Shown here: positions 1 through 6,478 of the stretch, piece by piece
Layout: each line of letters begins with the position of its first letter
How positions within the stretch are numbered: position 1 is the first letter of the stretch
DNA from: Methanomicrobiales archaeon
GTDB lineage: Archaea > Halobacteriota > Methanomicrobia > Methanomicrobiales > Methanospirillaceae
Length of the DNA stretch: 7,430 nt
Direction of reading: 5' to 3'
Assembly (NCBI GenBank): GCA_012520015.1
Contig: JAAYPD010000030.1
Coordinates: forward strand, 1-7,430
Made by a program: the position numbers and the translations under genes
The notes under the pieces: generated by a model
What the model saw: only the letters and a program-made list of their open reading frames with translations
Told to the model about the DNA's origin: nothing
Databases searched by the model: none

Positions 1-495
1 GAATTTTTTCCTGTTAAATGTGGTATTTCCATCATTTGGATTCGCAAGCATGGAATCCAGATCAGCAACAATCAGAGATACCTGGGAAAAGGCCTTATCT
101 GCCGGGAGAGATTCCCTTTGATCAATGCTCATTGACAAAAATTCAGGATCTGGTTCCATATATGCAGCCATGCCGCTATCCTTGTTGTAGAAGTAAAACC
201 ACAAAGGCTTCCAGCTTGGCCGGTTAACCTGGAAAAGGTTATTGTCTCCATTGGAAAGGCCGGTTTTTTCAGATAATCCTGTCAGGGCGCGTTCAGTGGT
301 CTTACCTTTTATGACCGCATGACCTGCATTTGTAAGTGCAAGCACATTGCCATCCCCTGCCTCAAATTTTAGCAGGTCCATTCCCACTTCAGCTGCCCTG
401 GATCCAAGATCATATGCCAGGTCATCATCAGCAAATGCATATGCCGGGATGATAAGGCAGCACGCTATCAGAAGAAGTGTTGATATTCGTCTCAT
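1..495 (-). CDS. Exported FmdE-like protein, 3' end cut by window edge
   Basis: Reading the minus strand from ATG at 495 gives 165 codons without a stop, open at base 1, so the C-terminus is missing. A GAGG Shine-Dalgarno lies just upstream of the ATG. The protein starts MRRISTLLLI and has a hydrophobic stretch ending AYAFA before DDD, a good signal peptide (cleavage about 22/23); LIAC at 9-12 could alternatively be a lipobox, but the hydrophobic run continues past it. The mature part shares landmarks with the FmdE-family protein encoded divergently next door: GSRAA (31-35) against GYRAA, LTNAG (54-58) against ETDACG, TGLSNGDNNL (78-87) against TGCTAGKGNL with identical internal spacing, and FYFYNK (100-105) against FTFYCRE. 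It lacks the HGHxC motif and every mature cysteine, so a metal-dependent activity like that of canonical FmdE is unlikely. The gene is secure; the FmdE relationship is my inference; the function is unknown, perhaps extracytoplasmic ligand binding. Confidence 0.8.
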   Translation of the reverse strand, partial: MRRISTLLLIACCLIIPAYAFADDDLAYDLGSRAAEVGMDLLKFEAGDGNVLALTNAGHAVIKGKTTERALTGLSEKTGLSNGDNNLFQVNRPSWKPLWFYFYNKDSGMAAYMEPDPEFLSMSIDQRESLPADKAFSQVSLIVADLDSMLANPNDGNTTFNRKKF

Positions 496-520
496 TCTGT
501 TCCTCGTCCATCCGATATGA

Positions 521-585
521 TTGTAATGTATCAAACCAATCTGATGCTCATTACAAGATCTTAGTAACTATTACTTACTTGTAAT
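521..585. promoter_or_regulatory. Three alternating TTGTAAT boxes, 29-bp period
   Basis: TTGTAAT at 521-527, ATTACAA at 550-556 and TTGTAAT at 579-585 are exactly 29 bp apart and alternate in orientation. The second and third form an 8-bp inverted repeat (ATTACAAG/CTTGTAAT) that encloses a smaller one, AGTAA-CTA-TTACT (563-575). A looser copy, TTGTAAAT, lies at 634-641. They sit in the leader and probable core promoter of the minus-strand exported protein, between two divergent genes, which suggests operator sites for a dimeric regulator. The repeats are seen directly; the regulatory role is inferred. Confidence 0.4.
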
Positions 586-620
586 ATTTAACTAATTCAT
601 CCTGAACTCACATCACAATT

Positions 621-650
621 AGTTATAAGAATATTTGTAAATTTATAACT
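621..650. repeat. Inverted repeat AGTTATAA/TTATAACT
   Basis: AGTTATAA (621-628) is perfectly repeated in inverse at 643-650 with a 14-bp spacer containing TTGTAA. Each arm contains TTATAA, which also resembles an archaeal TATA box, so the site could be a promoter element, an operator, or both, for the plus-strand FmdE-family gene. AT-rich composition makes short palindromes fairly likely by chance. Confidence 0.3.
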
Positions 651-748
651 TATGAATTGTTATTCCCATAGGATGGCGAATTTAATTCTCTAAATTTTTG
701 GTTAAAATAAGTTTTAAAATTAAATTGCATTTTTCTTTCAAATTAAAC

Positions 749-755
749 GGAGGTG
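749..755 (+). promoter_or_regulatory. Shine-Dalgarno fixing a TTG start for the FmdE-family gene
   Basis: GGAGGTG is a perfect match to the archaeal anti-Shine-Dalgarno. It ends 8 nt before an in-frame TTG at 764, the expected spacing. The next in-frame ATG (776) is 20 nt away and the one at 815 is farther. An upstream in-frame TTG at 698 has no such site and leads into AT-rich, non-protein-like sequence. Confidence 0.65.
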
Positions 756-763
756 CATTATTT

Positions 764-1447
764 TTGATCTTACCGATGAGTATAATAGTACTACACAAGA
801 ATATATCTGAGTATATGTGTCTCTCGCAGCAAAATGAAAGACCTGTTCCTGGTGATTATATATCATATGAACAGGCAGTAGAGTTTCACGGTCATTCATG
901 CGGAGGGCTTGCCAGCGGGTACAGGGCAGCCATTGCCGCTATGAAAGCACTTGAAGTCAGGCGACCCAAAGACGAGGAACTGGTTGCAATAGCAGAAACC
1001 GATGCTTGTGGAGTTGATGCCATCCAGATGATCACCGGATGTACTGCAGGTAAGGGTAATCTTATTGTTCATGATTATGGGAAACATGCGTTCACGTTTT
1101 ACTGCAGGGAGAAGAACAAGGCAGTGCGCATCACTACTAATCTTGACGGACTTTTACCTGATGAGATGAGTGATCTCAGGCCAAAGGTTTTTTCAGGCAG
1201 GGCCACAGAAGCAGAAAAGGCCAGGTACCAGGAACTGGCACAGCAGGGCGTTCAGGCAATTCTCTCTGCACCCGAAGAAAAAATTCTGAAGATAAATTTT
1301 GTTCAGATGGAACCTCCCAAAAAAGCGAGAATTTTCGAGTCAATACCCTGCGAATGCTGTGGTGAGATGGTAGCCGATGCAAAAACCCGTGAACATGATG
1401 GGAAACGGGTGTGTATGCCTTGTTTCCTCTCTGCTACCAAATCGTAA
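764..1447 (+). CDS. FmdE-family protein with C-terminal zinc finger
   Basis: From the TTG start the protein has 227 residues. The FmdE core (Pfam FmdE, PF02663) runs from YEQAVEFHGHSC (His42, His44, Cys46) through GYRAA (52-56), ETDACGVDAIQ (Cys82), TGCTAGKGNL (91-100, Cys93) and DYGKHAFTFY. The C-terminus carries CECC (196-199) and CMPC (217-220), the auxiliary treble-clef zinc finger known from FmdE structures. FmdE was named from the molybdenum formylmethanofuran dehydrogenase operon of methanogens; the biochemical role of stand-alone members is not settled, and this one has no fmd/fwd subunits beside it. No signal peptide or membrane segment is evident, so it is probably cytoplasmic. One oddity is HGHSCGG where the family usually has HGHxCPG. 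The start is uncertain: TTG 764 has the best ribosome site, while ATG 776 or 815 would also give a complete core. It is divergent from an exported FmdE-like protein. Confidence 0.9.
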   Translation: MILPMSIIVLHKNISEYMCLSQQNERPVPGDYISYEQAVEFHGHSCGGLASGYRAAIAAMKALEVRRPKDEELVAIAETDACGVDAIQMITGCTAGKGNLIVHDYGKHAFTFYCREKNKAVRITTNLDGLLPDEMSDLRPKVFSGRATEAEKARYQELAQQGVQAILSAPEEKILKINFVQMEPPKKARIFESIPCECCGEMVADAKTREHDGKRVCMPCFLSATKS

Positions 1448-1454
1448 TTTTTTT
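1448..1454 (+). terminator. Oligo-T tract after the FmdE-family gene
   Basis: Seven T residues immediately follow the TAA stop, with no strong preceding hairpin. Archaeal RNA polymerase can terminate at such U-tracts, so this is a plausible intrinsic terminator. Confidence 0.45.
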
Positions 1455-1540
1455 CAGGGTTCTTTCTTATTGTATGGGTCATTACCTTAACTGGATGTAG
1501 AAAATGGGTATGACCATCTCATTGGTTCAGGTGTGAACTG

Positions 1541-1569
1541 TTAAGTGACGTATTAAGTGCTATATATAG
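1541..1569 (+). promoter_or_regulatory. Tandem TTAAGTG repeats abutting a TATA box
   Basis: TTAAGTG occurs at 1541-1547 and 1553-1559 (12-bp period) and the second copy abuts the palindrome CTATATATAG (1560-1569), a strong box A candidate. This arrangement fits a promoter with an adjacent activator or TFB-recognition repeat. Initiation about 25 nt downstream would give the MFS gene a leader of about 170 nt; no convincing ORF starts in that leader. The rest of the 1448-1760 spacer holds only a short GTTCA/TGAAC hairpin (1525-1538) and the palindrome ACCCGGGT (1667-1674). Confidence 0.4.
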
Positions 1570-1731
1570 GTTACTTCGGAAAAATATCCTTATTTAATAG
1601 AAAAAATCAGATGATATCATTCAGAATTTTGGATTCAGGTATATTGATGCAGAATTTCATATAAAAACCCGGGTATTTGTTCGTAGTTTAGATATTAAAA
1701 AGGTAATAGTAGAGATACCAACGATAATTGC

Positions 1732-1739
1732 TTATATGA
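1732..1739 (+). promoter_or_regulatory. TATA box for leaderless MFS transcript
   Basis: TTATATGA is centred about 25 nt before the ATG at 1761, and no Shine-Dalgarno is present in between. In archaea this geometry places the transcription start at or next to the start codon, giving a leaderless mRNA. Confidence 0.5.
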
Positions 1740-1760
1740 ATATGTATTACGTACAACACC

Positions 1761-2951
1761 ATGAGTCTGACTGATCGCAGTTATATAATTCAGCTCTCTA
1801 TCATCGGTTTTCTTGCTATCTTCTCCACCACCATCTCTAAAAATCCGGTCCTTCCCCTTTATGCAGCATCCCTTGGGGCAAATGATACTATAATCGGGCT
1901 TATATCAGCAATATCTCCATTTGCCGGAATTCTTTTCAGTTTTCCGGTTGGGGTCATGTCAGATCACCTGGGAAGAAGGCGGATGCTCTCCATCTCCGGA
2001 GTTGTCTTTCTTATGGCTCCCCTCCTTTATCTATTCGTCACAGATCCACTGATGCTCATACCAGTACGTTTTTTTCATGGAATGGCTACTGCAATTCTCG
2101 GGCCGGTGATATCAGCCATTATTGCGGAACGATTTGCCAGTACAAAAGGAGAGAGAATCGGGCAGTATTCATCTGCTACATTGTATGGTCGGACAATGGC
2201 TCCAATTGCAGGCGGGCTGCTCATCTCCTTCTTTGCAATAACTCCTGGTCTTTTCAGGTACCAGAGTGTGTACCTTGCAGCCTTCGTTGCCGGGTTAATT
2301 GTCTGCTTTATGATATTCAGGATTCCAGAAGACCGGAAAGGTATAGGTGGTTCACTTACTCCTGGTATATTTATAAAAAGTCTTCAGGTGTTTTGGGCTG
2401 ATTGCCGGCTGCGTTCTACCGCTTATGTAGATATGACTACCTACTTTATATTTGGAGCATTTGAGACTTTTCTTCCGCTATATCTCGTAAGCATAGGGAT
2501 TGAGGTTTATCTTATTGGGATCATCTTTGCAATTCAGGTCCTCTCAATTGCCTTAACAAAACCATTCTTTGGAAAAATTGCAGACGTGAAAAATCCCGTG
2601 TATCAGATAATGGCCGGCCTCATGTTACTTGGATTATCAGTATTCATGATTCCTTTCTGTTCAGACATCATGTTCCTGTTAATATTAAGCCTGCTATCAG
2701 GACTTGGGATGTCATTATCCACTGTTGCTACAACAAAATATATCGCCGATATTGCCAAAAGAGAGGAAATAGGAGCTTCTATGGGAGCTTTATCATCAAT
2801 CATGGATGTCGGTCATTCATCAGGTCCTTTTGTTACTGGAATTATTATTACTGCATCCGGTTATGCTGCTGGTTTTGGGATGGCTCTTATCCTTGCAGTC
2901 ATTACAACATTGTATTTTGGTATTATGACTATCCGTTCAACAAAGACATGA
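1761..2951 (+). CDS. MFS transporter, DHA1-like efflux permease
   Basis: This is a 396-residue integral membrane protein with about 12 hydrophobic segments and a central break near 190-215 (PEDRKG and following), the normal size and 6+6 layout of the major facilitator superfamily. Motif A is GVMSDHLGRRR at 64-74, in the loop after TM2; a degenerate counterpart, GKIADVKNP, is at 271-279 in the second half. A motif-B-like stretch with Arg103, HG at 106-107 and PVISAIIAE (115-123) follows TM3. These features match drug:H+ antiporters and related exporters in the cytoplasmic membrane; the substrate cannot be inferred. The start lacks a ribosome binding site but has a TATA box 25 nt upstream, so it is probably translated from a leaderless mRNA. 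It stands 157 bp before an ABC exporter operon on the same strand, but that spacer argues for separate transcription. The family call is secure; the export direction is inferred. Confidence 0.93.
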   Translation: MSLTDRSYIIQLSIIGFLAIFSTTISKNPVLPLYAASLGANDTIIGLISAISPFAGILFSFPVGVMSDHLGRRRMLSISGVVFLMAPLLYLFVTDPLMLIPVRFFHGMATAILGPVISAIIAERFASTKGERIGQYSSATLYGRTMAPIAGGLLISFFAITPGLFRYQSVYLAAFVAGLIVCFMIFRIPEDRKGIGGSLTPGIFIKSLQVFWADCRLRSTAYVDMTTYFIFGAFETFLPLYLVSIGIEVYLIGIIFAIQVLSIALTKPFFGKIADVKNPVYQIMAGLMLLGLSVFMIPFCSDIMFLLILSLLSGLGMSLSTVATTKYIADIAKREEIGASMGALSSIMDVGHSSGPFVTGIIITASGYAAGFGMALILAVITTLYFGIMTIRSTKT

Positions 2952-3019
2952 AAGTGAATTACCGGGAGTTTGTAAATATTATTATCCCAGATCAACACAA
3001 GGAACTTTTTGTCCTGGAA

Positions 3020-3029
3020 CTTATATCTG
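3020..3029 (+). promoter_or_regulatory. Candidate TATA box for the ABC exporter operon
   Basis: CTTATATCTG matches the archaeal box A pattern and would start transcription near 3047, giving a leader of about 60 nt before the ATG at 3109. AAGGA at 3086-3090 is the nearest Shine-Dalgarno-like site but is 18 nt away. A better-looking GTATATAAG at 3096-3104 is too close to the ATG to serve this gene. Confidence 0.25.
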
Positions 3030-3108
3030 AATAAAACCGATAATAGTAACAGTATAGCAGTTTCTGGCCCGCTAATTCACAGAACAAGGAAAAACGTATA
3101 TAAGTTTT

Positions 3109-4101
3109 ATGAAACCAATTATTGAGACATTCAACCTGAAAAAACAATTTGGCCCTTATACAGCAGTAAACAACATTTCCCTGACCATAAATAAAGGGGA
3201 AGTTTTTGCTCTCCTTGGACCTAATGGTGCAGGAAAAACCACCTTTTTATCAATGCTTTGCACAATACTGAGACCTACATCGGGAACTGCCCTGATTAAC
3301 GGATTTGACATCTCCCGCGAATCAGCACAGGTCAGGAGATCAATTGGAATTGTCTTTCAGGATCCAAGCGTAGACACAGATATGACATCCAGGGAAAATC
3401 TCCAGATGCATGCCAATCTTTACTCTGTTCCTGTATCTGAGCAGGAGGAACGGATTAAGCAGGTACTGGAACTTGTGGGTTTGTCAGGGAGGGCCGATGA
3501 TTTTATGTACACATACTCCGGCGGGATGAGAAGAAGACTTGAGATAGCTCGTGGACTTCTCCATTACCCGCGGGTCCTCTTTCTTGATGAACCAACCATT
3601 GGCCTGGATCCACGGAGCCGGGAACATATATGGGATTATATCCGGAATTTACGAAAAAGAGAGGATATGACAATTATTCTTACAACTCATTACATGGAAG
3701 AGGCTGACCGGTTATGTGACCGGATAGCCATTATTGACCAGGGAACGATTGTTGCACTGGACACACCATCAGTTCTCAAACAGGAAGTCGGGGGGGATAT
3801 AATCACAATCAGATCTGACAAGAGCCAGGTTCTGTCAGATCTCCTTATTCAGGATAACATTGCAGGCCATGTATCTTATCATAATGATGAAATAAAAATC
3901 TCTGTGCAGGATGCAAATTTCCAATTTCCGGGAATTGTTGAATACGCCGTGAATGCCGGTATTCGTATTGACCATGTAACCATCACAAAACCGGATATGA
4001 ACGATGTCTTCATACATTATACAGGCAAGGAACTATACCACGGGGAAACACCTGAGCGGACAGGCAGGATAGCCATGATGAAACGGCGGAGAGCCAGATG
4101 A
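3109..4101 (+). CDS. ABC-2 type exporter ATP-binding protein, DrrA-like
   Basis: This 330-residue nucleotide-binding subunit powers the membrane partner encoded directly downstream. All ABC motifs are present: Walker A GPNGAGKTT (37-45), Q-loop Gln84 in VFQDP, signature YSGGM (136-140, followed by RRRLEIARG), Walker B VLFLDEP (156-162), D-loop GLD (165-167) and H-loop His194 in TTHYMEEAD. After residue 225 comes the roughly 80-residue C-terminal extension typical of the daunorubicin-resistance DrrA/CcmA subfamily, ending PDMNDVFIHYTGKEL, a usual closing motif of that group. A basic tail, MMKRRRAR, follows. The stop codon overlaps the permease start as ATGA, implying translational coupling. 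Substrates of relatives include drugs, lipids and polysaccharides; this one is undetermined. No ribosome binding site of good spacing precedes the ATG. Confidence 0.95.
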   Translation: MKPIIETFNLKKQFGPYTAVNNISLTINKGEVFALLGPNGAGKTTFLSMLCTILRPTSGTALINGFDISRESAQVRRSIGIVFQDPSVDTDMTSRENLQMHANLYSVPVSEQEERIKQVLELVGLSGRADDFMYTYSGGMRRRLEIARGLLHYPRVLFLDEPTIGLDPRSREHIWDYIRNLRKREDMTIILTTHYMEEADRLCDRIAIIDQGTIVALDTPSVLKQEVGGDIITIRSDKSQVLSDLLIQDNIAGHVSYHNDEIKISVQDANFQFPGIVEYAVNAGIRIDHVTITKPDMNDVFIHYTGKELYHGETPERTGRIAMMKRRRAR

Positions 4102-4853
4102 GTGAAATTCGTGGGATTTATACTCTGTGGCTGCGGGAAGTAAAGAAATTTTTACGGGAAAAACCACGGCTTATTAACGCCATATGTCAACCTCTTTTAT
4201 GGCTCTTTATCTTTGGAACTGGTATGCGTTTTTCTTCCGGAATGCCAGGAATTAATTACCAGGAATTTATTTTTCCAGGACTTATTGTCCAGGCAATGCT
4301 TTTCACGGCGATGTTCATGGGAGTATCTGTAATCTGGGATCGTGAATTTGGATTTTTAAAGGAGATTCTTGTCTCTCCCATATCCCGAACATCTGTTTTC
4401 CTTGGAAAAATGCTTGGGACCAGTACTGACGTCATGATCCAGGGCATTATCATATTTCCATTTGCGTACCTTATTGGAATACCTGTACACATCTTCATGG
4501 TTCTTGAGGCTTTGCCGCTTATGATTCTCATCACCATTGGCCTTGTATGTATTGGTCTTACATTTGCAAGTCTTATGAAAAGTTTTGAAGGATTCGGTCT
4601 TATCCAGACATTTATCAATCTTCCCATGTTCTTTTTAAGTGGGGCACTTTTTCCTCTTGCCAATGTTCCGACCTGGCTGCAGTGGGCAAGTTATGTCAAC
4701 CCCCTGACCTATGGAGTAGATGCACTCCGGACAGTTATGATGGGCGACACCTGGGTCCAGCTCTTTCCCATGTCTCTTGATATTATGGTTCTGTTATGTT
4801 TTGATATCATCATGTTTGTCATTGGGAAAACAGCATTTTGCCGGGTTGAATGA
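4098..4853 (+). CDS. ABC-2 type exporter permease, DrrB-like
   Basis: This 251-residue membrane subunit of the ABC exporter has an amphipathic basic N-terminus (WLREVKKFLREKPR, 11-24) and then about six hydrophobic segments, the standard ABC-2 permease architecture. Family landmarks are FIFPGL (57-62), WDREFGFLKEILVSPISR (80-97) and the C-terminal LSGALFPLANVPTWL (180-194) with NPLTYGVDALR (201-211). Its ATG overlaps the ATPase stop by four bases, and GGAG at 4088-4091 inside the ATPase gene provides a Shine-Dalgarno 6 nt upstream. The complete transporter would be two ATPase and two permease subunits in the cytoplasmic membrane. The gene ends 21 bp before the end of a convergent minus-strand gene. 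Confidence 0.95.
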   Translation: MSEIRGIYTLWLREVKKFLREKPRLINAICQPLLWLFIFGTGMRFSSGMPGINYQEFIFPGLIVQAMLFTAMFMGVSVIWDREFGFLKEILVSPISRTSVFLGKMLGTSTDVMIQGIIIFPFAYLIGIPVHIFMVLEALPLMILITIGLVCIGLTFASLMKSFEGFGLIQTFINLPMFFLSGALFPLANVPTWLQWASYVNPLTYGVDALRTVMMGDTWVQLFPMSLDIMVLLCFDIIMFVIGKTAFCRVE

Positions 4854-4861
4854 TGAATTGG

Positions 4862-4867
4862 TAAAAA
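4862..4867 (-). terminator. Oligo-T tract after the flavoprotein gene
   Basis: On the minus strand a T6 tract follows the flavoprotein stop codon by a few bases, in the 21-bp gap between convergent genes. It could end the minus-strand operon. There is no strong hairpin, so this rests on the archaeal preference for U-tracts. Confidence 0.3.
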
Positions 4868-4874
4868 AGGGAGA

Positions 4875-5486
4875 TTACTTTTCCATGTGCTTTTTTGCAA
4901 CAGGATCGATATGGTTTGGAAACATTGCACTGAATGGATCGTTTCGGCCAGTCGCAGTTACAGTGCAGTAATGCATATGGGTATCTGATCCTGTCATGAC
5001 AAGTGGCTCTGCCTTTTCAACATCCCATGATCCATCCTGCCTGTATATTTCATCAGTAATCTCAAGGTGGACAACTTTACCGATAATGAGTATGTATGAT
5101 TTTTCTTCAATGAGTTTATCAAGCCTGCATTCAAGCCAGGCATAACATCCCTTAATTCCCGGTGGTTTTACAATTACTGATGGTTTTTCATCAAGACCGG
5201 CGGAGACAAATTCGTCTACTTCCGGGGGTGCAAGTCGTGCTGTGGGAATTACTGCATCTGAAAGCCTGGTTGTTGCCATGTTTATGACAAATTCTTTGGT
5301 ATCTCTGATATTATCAAGAGTATCGCGTCGTTTTGCTGTCGCGATGCAGACGAGATCAAGTGGTCGTAAAACAGGCATAACACATGAATAAGGTGCAATA
5401 TTTCTGACTCCGGTTTTACTGATTGTCGAGATGAAAGTGACCGGAAGAGGAAAGACTGATTCTCTTTTAAAAGGTTTTAACTCCAT
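4875..5486 (-). CDS. Flavin reductase-like, FMN-binding split-barrel protein
   Basis: The 203-residue protein matches the flavin reductase-like domain family (DIM6/NTAB type). It has PFPLPVTFIST-like opening strands at 11-21, GVRNIAPYSCVMPVLRPLDLVCIAT (26-50 region), and the characteristic RDTLDNIRDTKEFVINMAT (54-72), where DT..NI...EFV.N is the flavin-contact segment. LAPPEVDEF (85-93), CYAWLECRLD (114-123) and the closing GSDTHMHYC (166-174) also fit. Members bind FMN and act as flavin reductases or electron carriers in the cytoplasm; some archaeal members have no assigned partner. The ATG at 5486 is preceded on the minus strand by GTGAT, part of the Shine-Dalgarno consensus, 4 nt away. It lies 21 bp after the methyltransferase stop, so the two are probably co-transcribed. 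The exact redox partner is unknown. Confidence 0.88.
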   Translation of the reverse strand: MELKPFKRESVFPLPVTFISTISKTGVRNIAPYSCVMPVLRPLDLVCIATAKRRDTLDNIRDTKEFVINMATTRLSDAVIPTARLAPPEVDEFVSAGLDEKPSVIVKPPGIKGCYAWLECRLDKLIEEKSYILIIGKVVHLEITDEIYRQDGSWDVEKAEPLVMTGSDTHMHYCTVTATGRNDPFSAMFPNHIDPVAKKHMEK

Positions 5487-5507
5487 AAAATCACGTTTTT
5501 TTAATAT

Positions 5508-6382
5508 TCAGGTCTGTATATTTCTCTCTTTCATATTCCAGATCATCATACCAGTGATAACCTGTGTCTGTGCATGATATATTCCGCCCGGTGCATGTGG
5601 TGTAATAAACTCCCTAATCTGTTTTTTAACCTGGTCATCGATCTGTTTTGTTGTGCTGAAAAAGCCTGATGCCGTCTCAACATACTCATCTATCGTCTCG
5701 TTACTTTTCCATTCATCCTGCATGAGTGTGATGACCGGCCGGTATCCAAGCATGTAAAGGTACATGAAAGGGAGGTAAAAACCATGTGGTGATTCTTTAA
5801 ACTCCTCGTTGAATAGGTGTTTATACAGGGAATAGTATGATTTATCCCACTTACGGTTAACCCAGCCACTGTAATAACAGAACCCTTTTGATGCTTCAAG
5901 CATAAGGGCGAGATCTGGCGGGTTTCTTACTGCCGGTGTCATGGATGCAATGACAAGATCAAATTTATTTCGAAATCCTTCTTCGTCCAGGTTGACTGTA
6001 TCCCATGATTTAAGGATTGTTCTGACAGTGAACTCTTCTTCTTGTGCCCGTGCCTGCAATTTTTTCAGCATCTCCTCTGAAAAATCGACTGCTGTAACTT
6101 GTGCACCCAGCTTTGCGAGTGGAATTGAAAGGGAACCAGTCCCTGCCCCGACATCCAGCACCTCTGCACCCTTAATCTGCAATCCAGAACTGGTGATGAA
6201 TTCAAGAATTTTTTTAGTCTGCTCTCTTCTTTCTCTTTAGAATAACCCCGTTCATAACGTTGTGCCATATGATTCCAAAACCCTGGTGTCATTGGTCCTT
6301 TCCTGTTCCCTGCCTGGTTTACACCATCCCAGAATGACGCCCAGCACCTGCAATTATCATTTTCATATGTATTTCCGGTCAT
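5508..6382 (-). CDS. Class I SAM-dependent methyltransferase, -1 frameshift at A7
   Basis: Two overlapping minus-strand frames together make one methyltransferase of 291 residues. The first frame starts at ATG 6382 (MTGNTYENDN), carries FWNHMAQRYERG (35-46), typical of the helix before a Rossmann methyltransferase core, and reads to SRLKK at 54-58. The second frame continues KKILEF and then the SAM-binding motif VLDVGAGTG (75-83), acidic Asp100 in VTAVDFS and FDLVIAS (141-147), ending at 5508. The two frames join without gap or overlap at seven A residues (plus-strand 6209-6215), where a -1 slip or one extra base gives the same sequence. Unshifted reading yields only about 105 residues with a nonsense tail. 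Both halves otherwise look intact, so this is a recent indel, a homopolymer sequencing error, or programmed frameshifting. The methyl acceptor is unknown. A flavin reductase-like gene follows 21 bp downstream. Confidence 0.82.
6209..6215 (-). other. Slippery heptamer A_AAA_AAA at the frame junction
   Basis: In the initiating frame the codons are CTA AAA AAA TTC, so the seven A residues form an exact X_XXY_YYZ heptamer in the correct phase for -1 slippage. After a slip, reading resumes ATT CTT GAA in the frame that holds the methyltransferase core. Only weak secondary structure is visible just downstream (CCAG-TT-CTGG), so there is no clear stimulator. Confidence 0.5.
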
Positions 6383-6419
6383 AATTTCAATCCGATAGAT
6401 TAGTCTTAAGTTTTCCTGG

Positions 6420-6478
6420 TGCAAAGTGATTTATGAATAATATAATTATTTAATCTCTATCCGTAAGTACACTTTGCA
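6420..6478. repeat. Inverted repeat TGCAAAGTG/CACTTTGCA upstream of the methyltransferase
   Basis: Nine-base arms at 6420-6428 and 6470-6478 match perfectly with a 41-bp AT-rich spacer. The spacer includes TTATATTATT on the minus strand (about 6437-6448), a candidate TATA box for the methyltransferase operon. Paired operators flanking a promoter would look like this; a long stem-loop is the alternative. Confidence 0.4.

Noticed and set aside
18..227. 69-codon plus-strand ORF
   Set aside because: It lies antisense to the exported FmdE-like gene, whose signal peptide, ribosome site and FmdE landmarks make the minus strand clearly the coding one.
698..763. Upstream extension of the FmdE-family protein from TTG 698
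   Set aside because: No Shine-Dalgarno precedes it, and the added residues come from low-complexity A/T sequence that includes the real ribosome site.
3096..3104. GTATATAAG as promoter of the ABC exporter operon
   Set aside because: It ends only 5 bp before the ATG, so initiation would fall inside the gene near codon 6 or 7, with no in-frame start soon after.
4256..4663. 135-codon minus-strand ORF inside the permease gene
   Set aside because: It is a shadow of the ABC-2 permease frame, whose family motifs are unambiguous; the reverse product shows no domain.
5941..6240. 99-codon plus-strand ORF opposite the methyltransferase
   Set aside because: It covers the SAM-binding region on the other strand and has low-complexity Ser-rich composition, as expected of a shadow frame.
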